8,715 nt of DNA from Candidatus Parcubacteria bacterium (GTDB taxonomy: Bacteria > Patescibacteriota > Patescibacteriia > UBA1558 > GWA2-36-10). Made by a program: the position numbers and the translations under genes. The notes under the pieces were generated by a model. That model saw only the letters and a program-made list of their open reading frames with translations. It was not told the DNA's origin and searched no databases. Below, piece by piece: positions 1 through 6,882 of the stretch. Each line of letters starts with the position of its first letter. Position 1 is the stretch's first letter. Location: the NCBI GenBank assembly GCA_030632225.1, contig DAOVVF010000014.1:1-8715 (forward strand), read 5' to 3'.

Positions 1-801
1 CTGGAAAACAGTACAAAGTTCATACTTACGTTCATCTAATGCTCGATAGGTGTATGCTTCTTGAGTAAGTGGATTTTGCAAATCTTCATTACTTAAATAT
101 CCATACTCATCTTGTAGATCTGACATACTCTCAGGTAGCTTTTCATAATCATGATAGTAATTATTCAAAGCACCCTCTATCTGTGCAAAATTATTGATCA
201 CTTGATTGTCTATTTTCTTTTTTCTAGTTTCAGCTGGAGAATCTACTGTAAATAATGCTGTCACAAATATTATTAATATGACTGCTAGAGAAGTATAGAA
301 ATATATTCTAATCTTATTATCTTTAGCTCCTTTAACATTATCTCTTTTCATGTCATAGAGATAGAAAGAAAAGATACTGCCAGAGATTAATAGTGCTGTT
401 AAAGCTTTTAAGATAAACTTAGTAGTTACTTCACCTTCTAAGAAATTATTAAGGATAGCTATTAACCAGCCTAACATAACTACTACAGCTACTAACAGAA
501 TTAAATAGGTTAACCACTTACGTACTCCGGCATCTTGATCTAGTTCTCCAGAGTAAAGATTTTTGTAGATTTGCCTAGTAGTAATATAGTAGATAGGGGT
601 AGAGACAGCTAAAGAAGAGATAGCAAATCTCATTTGACTATCTGAATAACTACCACTGTATTGATTTATAATATCAAGTATCTCTTTGTTGATAAACTGG
701 AAAATTACCATACCAGCTGCTAAAGCCATGAAGACTAGGGCAACTAAAGATAACATGTAAAAGAAAGCAAACTTGGCTGCGTCTTTTTTGTCTGAACTCA
801 T
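1..801 (-). CDS. DUF5671-family multi-spanning membrane protein with pilin-like C-terminal domain (partial, 3' end outside window)
   Basis: Reading the minus strand from ATG at 801 gives 267 open codons with no stop before base 1, so the C-terminus is missing. Hydrophobic segments lie at about residues 10-36, 58-74, 95-118, 128-149 and 166-186. The block around residues 78-152 (RQIYKNLYSGEL, then W-L-T-Y-L and LYDMKR) matches my recollection of DUF5671, a membrane domain common in CPR bacteria. After the last membrane segment, residues 190-267 look like the soluble part of a type IV pseudopilin (INNFAQIEGALNNYYHDY, LPESMSDL, NPLT, YELC), so this part is probably extracellular. Function is unknown. 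It follows the bacterioferritin-like gene by 18 bases with no Shine-Dalgarno sequence and is probably the last visible gene of the operon starting at 4182. The family call is fairly firm. The pilin-like tail rests on pattern recognition only. Confidence 0.8.
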   Translation of the reverse strand, partial: MSSDKKDAAKFAFFYMLSLVALVFMALAAGMVIFQFINKEILDIINQYSGSYSDSQMRFAISSLAVSTPIYYITTRQIYKNLYSGELDQDAGVRKWLTYLILLVAVVVMLGWLIAILNNFLEGEVTTKFILKALTALLISGSIFSFYLYDMKRDNVKGAKDNKIRIYFYTSLAVILIIFVTALFTVDSPAETRKKKIDNQVINNFAQIEGALNNYYHDYEKLPESMSDLQDEYGYLSNEDLQNPLTQEAYTYRALDERKYELCTVFQ

Positions 802-819
802 AATTTTTTATTTAACTTT

Positions 820-1242
820 TTATTTACCTAAAGCTTGTTCTAGATCCATAGCATGCTCTTGTTCCATAGCTAGAATATTCCTTAATTGCTGTGACAAAGC
901 AAACTCTTTTAATTCCTCTGCTTGCTCTACTCTAGCTTTGTAGCGAACTATAGCATCCTCTTCTCCAGCTAAATCCTGCTCTAACATCTTTACATTATCA
1001 GCATCAATATTAATTTTAGATACATCTACTGATGGCTTACCACCTAAATAGCTAATCTGATCAGCTAAGACTATAGCATGAGCTATTTCTTCATTAGCAT
1101 GCACCTTTAGTTCTTTAATAATATCACCAAATTGAGCACCAGTCATAACAGCTGCATGATTAATATACTGAATAGCAGCTCCGTACTCCTTTTCTAAATC
1201 ATTGTTAAGTAATTTAATTAATTCTTCTTTTGAAATTGCCAT
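820..1242 (-). CDS. Bacterioferritin-like ferritin-fold diiron protein
   Basis: This 140-residue protein is predicted to be all-helical and matches the bacterioferritin/ferritin-like four-helix bundle. The diiron ligands are in the expected places: Glu19 (KEYGAA), Glu52 with His55 (EEIAH), Glu94 or Glu95 (GEEDA), and Glu127 with His130 (EQEH). This is the six-ligand pattern of bacterioferritin. Such proteins oxidise Fe(II) at the diiron centre and may store iron as a shell or protect against peroxide. At 140 residues it is slightly shorter than E. coli Bfr (158), mainly at the C-terminus, so full 24-mer assembly cannot be assumed. Met52, the haem ligand of E. coli Bfr, has no obvious counterpart: the aligned region reads HANEEIAH. 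The gene lies 22 bases after the VIT1-like transporter gene, which supports a shared role in iron handling. No Shine-Dalgarno sequence is visible. A rubrerythrin-like or Dps-like role is possible, but the E/EXXH pairs fit bacterioferritin best. Confidence 0.88.
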   Translation of the reverse strand: MAISKEELIKLLNNDLEKEYGAAIQYINHAAVMTGAQFGDIIKELKVHANEEIAHAIVLADQISYLGGKPSVDVSKINIDADNVKMLEQDLAGEEDAIVRYKARVEQAEELKEFALSQQLRNILAMEQEHAMDLEQALGK

Positions 1243-1264
1243 ATATTTATTATTTAATTATTAA

Positions 1265-1978
1265 TTATATTAATCCATTCATAAGTCTACCCACTAGATA
1301 TCCTACTAACAAAGCTACACCACCTAGCACTAATACTCGCAAACCAGTTTTTATCCAACTACCTTTAGTATACCTAGTAGTACTAGCCCCTAGAATAAAT
1401 AGAGCAAATAGAGTAATTATTATAGAAACAATAGTAGCGGTTGATATAGGTAGTATAAAATAAGCGAACAAAGGAATCAAGCCTCCTACTATATATGCTA
1501 AAAACATAGTCAGACCACGTTGCAAAGGATGTGCTTCTTTCTGGGGAGCTATATATAACTCATGATAGGCCATTTCTAAAAGCATAAGGTCTTTGTCTTG
1601 AGAAGCTACTTCAGCCATTTCAGTAGCTAGTTTCTCTGGCCAACCATCTTTAAGATAAATATTTTTAAGTTCTTCTTTTTCTTCAGAAGGAAAATCCTTT
1701 ATTTCTTCCTTTTCTTCATGAAGTTTACGTTTATTAACCTGACTCTCTGATAAATTAGAGATATATGAGCCTACACCCATAGAAATAGATTCTACAGCAA
1801 TAATTACTAAACCAGCTAAAATAACAACAAAGTGATTATTACTACCCACAGCAATACCAGTTAAAGCACCTAAAGTAGAAACCATACCATCTTCTGCACC
1901 AAAAACAATCTCTCTGATCATAGAAACAATCTTTGAATCTTTATGATGTATATAATCTGGATTAGGTATTCTATGCAT
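1265..1978 (-). CDS. VIT1/CCC1-family iron/manganese transporter
   Basis: This 237-residue integral membrane protein belongs to the VIT1/CCC1 family, which moves Fe(II) or Mn(II) across membranes, usually by proton exchange. TM1 (about 23-45) has the family signature FGAEDGMVSTLGALTG with Asp30. TM2 (about 49-75) ends in SMGVGSYIS with Met67, which fits the metal pathway of plant VIT1. Residues 76-150 form the cytoplasmic metal-binding domain, rich in Glu (EEKEEI, then PSEEKEEL at 97-104). TM3 (about 154-175), TM4 (179-200) and TM5 (210-233) follow. Length and order are normal for a complete protein. The ATG at 1978 lies 3 bases after the hydrolase stop, with no Shine-Dalgarno sequence, which suggests translational coupling. 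The next gene encodes a ferritin-like protein. Membrane-bound ferritin A (MbfA) fuses these same two modules, so here they may act as separate subunits in iron export or storage. The metal and direction of transport are inferred. Confidence 0.9.
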   Translation of the reverse strand: MHRIPNPDYIHHKDSKIVSMIREIVFGAEDGMVSTLGALTGIAVGSNNHFVVILAGLVIIAVESISMGVGSYISNLSESQVNKRKLHEEKEEIKDFPSEEKEELKNIYLKDGWPEKLATEMAEVASQDKDLMLLEMAYHELYIAPQKEAHPLQRGLTMFLAYIVGGLIPLFAYFILPISTATIVSIIITLFALFILGASTTRYTKGSWIKTGLRVLVLGGVALLVGYLVGRLMNGLI

Positions 1979-1981
1979 ATA

Positions 1982-3238
1982 TTAAGTGCCCATGTCCCAA
2001 GAAGCTAAATACTTCTGCTGCAAAGGTGTTAATTTATCAATATTAATATTCATTGATTTTAATTTTAATCTAGCTACATGTTCTTCAATATTCTGAGGAA
2101 CATAGTATACTTTGTTCTCAAAGTTCTTATGATTCTTTATTGCATATTCTGAAGCTAAAGCTTGGGTAGAAAAACTCATGTCCATTACAGAAGCTGGGTG
2201 TCCTTCAGCAGCTGCTAAGTTAATTAAACGGCCATCAGCTAAGAGATATATCTTCTTGCCTTTAACTGTATATTCATCTACAAAATTTCTAACATTCTTT
2301 TTAACTTTAGTAGCCATTTTCTTTAAAGCTTTTATATCTATTTCAACATCAAAATGTCCTGAATTACAAACCATAGCTCCATCTTTCATTAATTTAAAAT
2401 GTTCTTTTCTTAAAACACTCATATTACCTGTTAAAGTACAGAAAAGATCACCTATCCTAGCAGCTTTAGACATAGTCATCACATCAAAACCATCCATAGT
2501 AGCTTCTAAAGCTTTGATTCTGTCTACTTCTGTAACTATTACCTTAGCTCCCATGCCTCTAGCTCTCATAGCAAAACCTCTACCACACCAACCATAACCA
2601 GCTACTACTATATATTTACCAGCTAGTAGAATATCCGTAGCTCTAACAATACCATCTATAGTTGATTGTCCTGTGCCATAGCGATTATCAAATAGATTCT
2701 TAGTCTGAGCATCATTAACAGCAATAACTGGCAGCTTTAATTTATTCTCAGCTTCCAAGGCTTTTAATCTAATAACTCCAGTAGTAGTTTCTTCCATGCT
2801 ACCAACTATATTTTTTATCCAAGATTTGTATTTAGAATGTAATAGGGAAATTAAATCAGCTCCATCATCCATAGTAACTACTGGTTTATGCTTTAGAGCA
2901 GCATTTAAATGTCTATAATAGGTAGTTCTATCTTCACCGCAAATAGCCATCACTGGAATATTATAATCTTTAACTAAAGAAGCGGCTACATCATCCTGAG
3001 TAGATAAAGGATTAGAGGCTACTAATAGTACATTAGCTCCTCCAGCTTTTAATGCTCTCATCAAATTAGCTGTTTCTGCTGTAACATGCAGACAAGCTGA
3101 CATCTTCTTGCCTTTTAAAGGTTTAGCTTTGGCAAACTTTTGTCTGACACTTTGTAAAACAGGCATATCTCTATCAGCCCATTCAATTCTTTTCTTGCCT
3201 TCTTTAGCAAGTGTTAAACTTTTAACATGATGCTTCAT
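1982..3238 (-). CDS. ahcY: S-adenosylhomocysteine hydrolase (adenosylhomocysteinase), short archaeal-type form
   Basis: This 418-residue protein reversibly splits S-adenosylhomocysteine into adenosine and homocysteine using bound NAD, relieving product inhibition of methyltransferases. Catalytic and substrate residues align with the human enzyme at a constant offset of six: His51 (CLHVTAET), Asp125 (MDDGADL), Glu150 (EETTTGV), Lys180 and Asp184 (TKNLFDNRYG), His295 (NSGHFD) and His347 (GHPASVMD). The NAD-binding Rossmann motif is GYGWCGRG (214-221), with Glu237 of TEVD placed to bind the NAD ribose. The protein lacks the roughly 40-residue insertion of many bacterial enzymes. It ends at YLASWDMGT, so the C-terminal Lys/Tyr tail that reaches into the neighbouring subunit in human and most bacterial enzymes is absent, as in archaeal and Thermotoga-like enzymes. 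The ATG at 3238 is 5 bases after the kinase stop. The adjacent kinase may remove the adenosine product. All key residues are intact, so activity is expected. Confidence 0.97.
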   Translation of the reverse strand: MKHHVKSLTLAKEGKKRIEWADRDMPVLQSVRQKFAKAKPLKGKKMSACLHVTAETANLMRALKAGGANVLLVASNPLSTQDDVAASLVKDYNIPVMAICGEDRTTYYRHLNAALKHKPVVTMDDGADLISLLHSKYKSWIKNIVGSMEETTTGVIRLKALEAENKLKLPVIAVNDAQTKNLFDNRYGTGQSTIDGIVRATDILLAGKYIVVAGYGWCGRGFAMRARGMGAKVIVTEVDRIKALEATMDGFDVMTMSKAARIGDLFCTLTGNMSVLRKEHFKLMKDGAMVCNSGHFDVEIDIKALKKMATKVKKNVRNFVDEYTVKGKKIYLLADGRLINLAAAEGHPASVMDMSFSTQALASEYAIKNHKNFENKVYYVPQNIEEHVARLKLKSMNINIDKLTPLQQKYLASWDMGT

Positions 3239-3243
3239 AATAT

Positions 3244-4182
3244 TTATTTAAAATTTTTCTTATACCTCTGATTAAATTCTTTTAGATTAAATGTATGTAC
3301 TTGGGTGCCTTGCTTTTCAACAGCATAGGCTCCAGTTAAAGAAGCTAATCGTCCTACTTTAGCTAAAGGATAGTTTGCTAACAATCCTTTAATTAATCCT
3401 GCTCTGTATGCATCACCTGCTCCAGTTGGATCAGTTACATTAATTACTTTAGCTGATGGAATTCTAATCTTCTTGTTGTCTGAATATATGGCTGAACCCT
3501 TAACTCCTTTGGTTATAATCAAAATCTCTACCATCTTTTCTAAACTCTTAAGTTTTAACTTAAGTTTCCTTAAAATCAACTCTATTTCATAGTCATTACC
3601 AATTAGAACTTTAGCTCCTTTAATTACTCTACGTAACTCTGGCACAGTAAAAGAAGTTATTTGTTGTCCTGGATCAAATATATATGGTACTCCTAATTCT
3701 TTATATATTTTAACATATTCTAACATTCTTAGCTTAAAATCTGGAGAGACTATAGCTAAAGCTATGTTCTTTATATTCCTGACTACCTGGCAGTATTTAG
3801 CATCTAAAGGCCCTGGATAGAAGCCAGTAATCTGATTATCAGACTTATCAGTCATTATATATGCAGAAGCAGTTGGTTCACCTTTAACTTTCTTAACTTT
3901 AGAAATATCTACTTTATGCTTCTTTAACCAGCTAGCATATTTAGTAAAATCATCACCAATCAAGCCTAATACCTTAGCTGGTTGTTTAAGTAAGGAAAGA
4001 TTGTAAGCAATATTACCAGCAGTACCACCAAAACTTTCCTGTATTCTATACAAAGAAAAGCTTACATTTAGAATATGTACTTTATCAGGCAAAATATGGT
4101 CTTTGAAATAGCCAGGAAAATTCATTATCCTGTCAAAGACTATAGAGCCTGAAACTAAAACTACTTGTCTATTATTTTTCAT
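3244..4182 (-). CDS. PfkB/ribokinase-family kinase, probably adenosine (nucleoside) kinase
   Basis: This 312-residue protein is a complete PfkB-family sugar/nucleoside kinase. It has the N-terminal signature FGGTAGNIAYN (51-61), the NXXE motif (N196-D-Y-E199) that positions magnesium and phosphate, and the C-terminal signature DPTGAGDAYRAG (251-262), with Asp257 as catalytic base and the GAGD anion hole. GTQ at 292-294 lies near the expected nucleotide-binding end. PfkB kinases transfer the ATP gamma-phosphate to ribose, fructose 6-phosphate, adenosine and similar substrates, and sequence alone rarely fixes the substrate. The following gene, 5 bases downstream, encodes S-adenosylhomocysteine hydrolase, which releases adenosine. 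Phosphorylating adenosine to AMP would pull that reaction forward, so adenosine kinase is the best guess. A general carbohydrate kinase is the main alternative. This is the first gene of the operon, with a promoter directly upstream and no Shine-Dalgarno sequence. Confidence 0.9.
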   Translation of the reverse strand: MKNNRQVVLVSGSIVFDRIMNFPGYFKDHILPDKVHILNVSFSLYRIQESFGGTAGNIAYNLSLLKQPAKVLGLIGDDFTKYASWLKKHKVDISKVKKVKGEPTASAYIMTDKSDNQITGFYPGPLDAKYCQVVRNIKNIALAIVSPDFKLRMLEYVKIYKELGVPYIFDPGQQITSFTVPELRRVIKGAKVLIGNDYEIELILRKLKLKLKSLEKMVEILIITKGVKGSAIYSDNKKIRIPSAKVINVTDPTGAGDAYRAGLIKGLLANYPLAKVGRLASLTGAYAVEKQGTQVHTFNLKEFNQRYKKNFK

Positions 4183-4192
4183 AAGTATATCA

Positions 4193-4221
4193 ATTTTACA
4201 CGAAAAAACTTAAAGTGTAAA
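4193..4221 (-). promoter_or_regulatory. Sigma-70-type promoter of the kinase/hydrolase/iron operon
   Basis: On the minus strand TTTACA (4221-4216) is followed by exactly 17 bases and then TAAAAT (4198-4193), each one mismatch from TTGACA and TATAAT. Transcription would start near 4186-4187, only about 4-5 bases before the ATG at 4182, so the message would be nearly leaderless. It lies just downstream of the terminator of the surface block, where a new promoter is needed. Start-site mapping is lacking, so this is a prediction. Confidence 0.65.
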
Positions 4222-4227
4222 TAACAA

Positions 4228-4253
4228 AACAGTCCCTGGAATCAAGGACTGTT
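4228..4253 (-). terminator. Rho-independent terminator after the cohesin operon
   Basis: A perfect 8-base inverted repeat (AACAGTCC at 4228-4235, GGACTGTT at 4246-4253) has a 10-base loop. On the minus strand the right side of the stem runs into TTTTGTTATTT, an imperfect U-rich tail; on the plus strand no T-run follows. It begins 6 bases after the stop of the 583-residue cohesin protein and lies before the promoter of the next operon, so its position fits a terminator. Confidence 0.8.
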
Positions 4254-4258
4254 CTATA

Positions 4259-6010
4259 TTATTTAACTTCTTTTTCAATATCTTTTATTTCTTTTTGTAC
4301 TTTTTTTTCAGCACTATCTAAATCTTTCTTAAGTTGATTAACAATCTTAGTTTCTTCCTTGCTTAACTTACGTTTATTACTAACTTTTTCTATAGCTTTA
4401 ATATGCGTTCTAATCTTTTTCTTTAGACTATCAAATTCTTTATGCAAAACTGCTTCAGCTTCTAGGGTTTCTGTAGTAACTCTACGACGTATAATACGTA
4501 ATTTACGCCAGCTGAATAGAGTCATAAATATCATGAAGAAAACAATAGCTAAGAAAGGTACTAAGACTGATAGGACACTAACTGTTAGGGAACCTATTCT
4601 GATAAACTTGGAAGGGCTAACCATGACAGTAAATTGCTTGGTTGCTTCACTCCTGGCTCCTCGCTCGTCTATAGCTTCAGCCCACAGATTGTAAATACCA
4701 TCATCTAGTCTATCTTCATGTATATGAGTAAAGTTACCTTTTTCATCTGTAGTAGTTAAACTACTAAAAGGTGCTTCATGTTCTGCTTGTAACCAAATTA
4801 CTACTTGTGAATTAGGATATGATTTACCTTTAACTACAAATATTTCATTACTTGGCAATTCTTTAGGATATTCAGTAATAACTGGTGCTTCAATTGGCTC
4901 AATTCTAAACTCACTAAAATTAGTTAAGAAATTACCAGCCCTATCAACTGCTTTAGCTATTAAAGTATGACTACCAGGACCTAATATAGGAGTAGTATAT
5001 ATATGACTGCCATCATCTAACCATTCCTCTGGTTCGCCATCATCAATTTGTACTTCATAATGACTAATGCCTGAAGCTTCATCATGAGAATCAAAAATAA
5101 AACTTCTAGTTGGTGTCGTTAAATCCTCTTCATCTACTGTTTCCATACTGAATAGCTCTGGATCTGTAGCATCAACCTGGAAACGGAAATGAGTAATATT
5201 ACCCCAACCACTAGCATTACTTAATCTAACATGAAAATACCAAATACCGTCAGACACATCTTCTAATTGACGTGAAGATATAGCTGGAACATAAGATACT
5301 GATGGAGTAGCTTGTGGTGCACTGCCTACTAAAAGACGAGTACCTGTAACACCCCTTGCTAATAGCCAGCTAAAGTGTGGCGTGTTATTACTATACCAGC
5401 TATCTGGATTAGGATGGGTTTCAGAAAATATTTGTGGAGCCGCTGGCACTCCTGAAGTTACCATTGGCGTTTCTGACTCCCCAGCTCCTGGTCCTATTAA
5501 TGGCACATTAATATTAAAGCTGGCTGAACCTAAACCTGTTAAGATATTAGTGCCTTGGCCATCATTAGCTAAGACTGAACCAGAAGAAAAAGTTAATTTA
5601 GCATTACCTGATGATTTAGTTTTAAAGTTAATAGTAATTACCTTACCATTAGAACCTTTAAAGCCTGGATTAAGGATAATACCTTCAAAATTAACAGTAC
5701 CATTGCTATTAGAATAACCTGGTTCTTGCACCCATAAATTAACTACTGAACCACTTTTTGATATAGAAGTAACTTGTAACCTATTTGCCGGAAAAGAAAA
5801 AGTACCTGAAACAGCATTCATAGCTTGATCAGAGCTAGAAACATAAACACCAACAGAAAAAGTTTGCCCTATTTTATATGAACCTGTCGATGGTGAAGGA
5901 TAAATAGTAGCTGCTAAAACATTTTGAGCGAACAAAAAAGTGGTTAACAAAATAACCACAAAAATATATTTGTTTTTATTTAATTTTGTTTTTGTTTTAT
6001 TTTCTTCCAT
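4259..6010 (-). CDS. Membrane-anchored cohesin-domain protein with Ig-like domains and cytoplasmic coiled-coil tail
   Basis: This 583-residue protein has a signal peptide (1-33; hydrophobic 15-29, cleavage near VLAA). A cohesin-like beta-sandwich follows at about 35-168, including NLWVQEPGY and SVLANDGQGT. Three Ig-like or FN3-like domains come next: about 195-280 (WYSNNTPHFSW, DGIWYFHVR), 281-371 (SGISHYEVQIDDG, KAVDRAGN) and 374-464 (VVKGKSYPNSQV, TTDEKGNF). One membrane helix lies at about 473-500, then a Lys/Glu-rich tail (504-583) likely to form a coiled coil in the cytoplasm. Cohesins bind dockerins; the dockerin gene lies two genes upstream. The start at 6010 is supported by a strong Shine-Dalgarno sequence and overlaps the previous gene by 31 bases, suggesting coupled translation. 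The 298-residue neighbour is a shorter paralogue sharing the ND-G-Q-G-T and SGI-x-HYE motifs. Binding to this dockerin is inferred. The family call rests on motifs, and some cohesin-like domains bind other partners. Confidence 0.85.
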   Translation of the reverse strand: MEENKTKTKLNKNKYIFVVILLTTFLFAQNVLAATIYPSPSTGSYKIGQTFSVGVYVSSSDQAMNAVSGTFSFPANRLQVTSISKSGSVVNLWVQEPGYSNSNGTVNFEGIILNPGFKGSNGKVITINFKTKSSGNAKLTFSSGSVLANDGQGTNILTGLGSASFNINVPLIGPGAGESETPMVTSGVPAAPQIFSETHPNPDSWYSNNTPHFSWLLARGVTGTRLLVGSAPQATPSVSYVPAISSRQLEDVSDGIWYFHVRLSNASGWGNITHFRFQVDATDPELFSMETVDEEDLTTPTRSFIFDSHDEASGISHYEVQIDDGEPEEWLDDGSHIYTTPILGPGSHTLIAKAVDRAGNFLTNFSEFRIEPIEAPVITEYPKELPSNEIFVVKGKSYPNSQVVIWLQAEHEAPFSSLTTTDEKGNFTHIHEDRLDDGIYNLWAEAIDERGARSEATKQFTVMVSPSKFIRIGSLTVSVLSVLVPFLAIVFFMIFMTLFSWRKLRIIRRRVTTETLEAEAVLHKEFDSLKKKIRTHIKAIEKVSNKRKLSKEETKIVNQLKKDLDSAEKKVQKEIKDIEKEVK

Positions 6011-6876
6011 AAAACCCTCCTTGTTATATAAACAAGAAATAACAATACTAATACGCTTGTTATTATAACATAAATTATATAATTTTCATACAATTCTGTT
6101 GGATAGACTGATGCAATAGTAATCAATCTTTCATTACCAAATTTATCTATAGCTTTTATCTTAATTTTTTTACTAAGTTTCTGATCTTTTAAAATATAAG
6201 GACTATCAACAACCTTGTATCTTCGCCAGCCTTCTTTAATCTCATAATGATCAATGCCTGATCCCTTGTCTTGTGTATAGAAGATAAGTACATACTTATC
6301 ACCATATATTTCCGGTATTTTAGTTATAATAGGAGTAAAAGCTTCTGGAGGTTCATTATCTCTTACTTCAATCACTATTATTTCTGAGCTAGCCTCTATT
6401 TCACCAATGCTTAAAGATGCATTATTAACACTTAACTTAGCGTGGGTGCCTTGTCCGTCATTTAATAATACACTTGCCTGATCTAAGATTACTAAGGCTT
6501 CACCTATATCAATTGTCTCAAAGATTATTTTAAATAACACACCTTGTCCATTATATCCTCCTGGTGTAATACCTGAAAAACTAATTTGATTATCATTTAT
6601 TAACTGGGGCTTCTCTATCCAAAAATTTACTATTTCATCTTGCCCTCTAACATCTAAAAACTTTAAAAGATTATTTGGAAATGTTATCTTGCCCTCAAAA
6701 GCATTTACATATTCACCCTCTGTATCTATTAATAATTTTACTTCCCAGTTTCTTTCTAAATTAAGTTCATTCTTTTCACTGTCTAAACTAAACTGAGCTC
6801 CATATATACTATGCAAAGGAAACAAAAGACAAATAATAGTTACTAAATATTTAATTGTGGTTTTCTTTATCATCAT
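5980..6876 (-). CDS. Membrane-anchored cohesin-domain protein, short paralogue
   Basis: This 298-residue protein has a signal peptide (1-26, hydrophobic LVTIICLLFPLHSIYG), a cohesin-like domain at about 28-157 (NAFEGKITFPNNLLKF, IVNFWIEKPQ, ASVLLNDGQGT), one Ig-like domain at about 178-257 (SGIDHYEI, KAIDKFGNE), a membrane helix at about 264-286 (IIYVIITSVLVLLFLVYI) and a short basic cytoplasmic end (RRVLWKKIKQKQN). It should sit in the cytoplasmic membrane with the cohesin outside. It resembles the 583-residue neighbour in both cohesin and Ig motifs but lacks two Ig domains and the coiled-coil tail, so the two probably arose by tandem duplication. Translation could start at either of two adjacent ATGs (6876 or 6873). 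The gene starts 6 bases after the dockerin protein stop with no clear Shine-Dalgarno sequence, and its last 31 bases overlap the next gene. It is a likely docking site for the dockerin protein; binding is inferred. Confidence 0.82.
   Translation of the reverse strand: MMIKKTTIKYLVTIICLLFPLHSIYGAQFSLDSEKNELNLERNWEVKLLIDTEGEYVNAFEGKITFPNNLLKFLDVRGQDEIVNFWIEKPQLINDNQISFSGITPGGYNGQGVLFKIIFETIDIGEALVILDQASVLLNDGQGTHAKLSVNNASLSIGEIEASSEIIVIEVRDNEPPEAFTPIITKIPEIYGDKYVLIFYTQDKGSGIDHYEIKEGWRRYKVVDSPYILKDQKLSKKIKIKAIDKFGNERLITIASVYPTELYENYIIYVIITSVLVLLFLVYITRRVLWKKIKQKQN
6015..6022 (-). promoter_or_regulatory. Strong Shine-Dalgarno sequence for the 583-residue cohesin protein
   Basis: AAGGAGGG on the minus strand lies 4 bases before the ATG at 6010, inside the last Arg-Arg codons of the upstream cohesin gene. 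It is the only strong Shine-Dalgarno match at a gene start here and fixes the start despite the 31-base overlap. A 6-base inverted repeat (CTTGTT / AACAAG, 6020-6036) touches its 5' edge and might partly mask it. Confidence 0.8.
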
Positions 6877-6882
6877 TCTAAT

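Noticed and set aside
1264..1269. TATAAT as an internal promoter before the bacterioferritin-like gene
   Set aside because: It is an exact -10 match, but the sequence at the -35 position (GGGTAG region) does not fit, and the stretch is so AT-rich that a chance match is likely.
1230..1463. Plus-strand open frame of 77 codons
   Set aside because: It lies antisense to the VIT1-like and bacterioferritin-like genes, has no recognisable domain, and both antisense genes are firmly identified.
2178..2597. Plus-strand open frame of 139 codons
   Set aside because: It is antisense to the S-adenosylhomocysteine hydrolase gene, whose catalytic motifs are all intact in this stretch.
4359..4694. Plus-strand open frame of 111 codons
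   Set aside because: It is antisense to the membrane helix and coiled-coil tail of the long cohesin protein, and its product has no recognisable features.
5382..5717. Plus-strand open frame of 111 codons
   Set aside because: It is antisense to the cohesin domain coding region and shows no domain or start signal.
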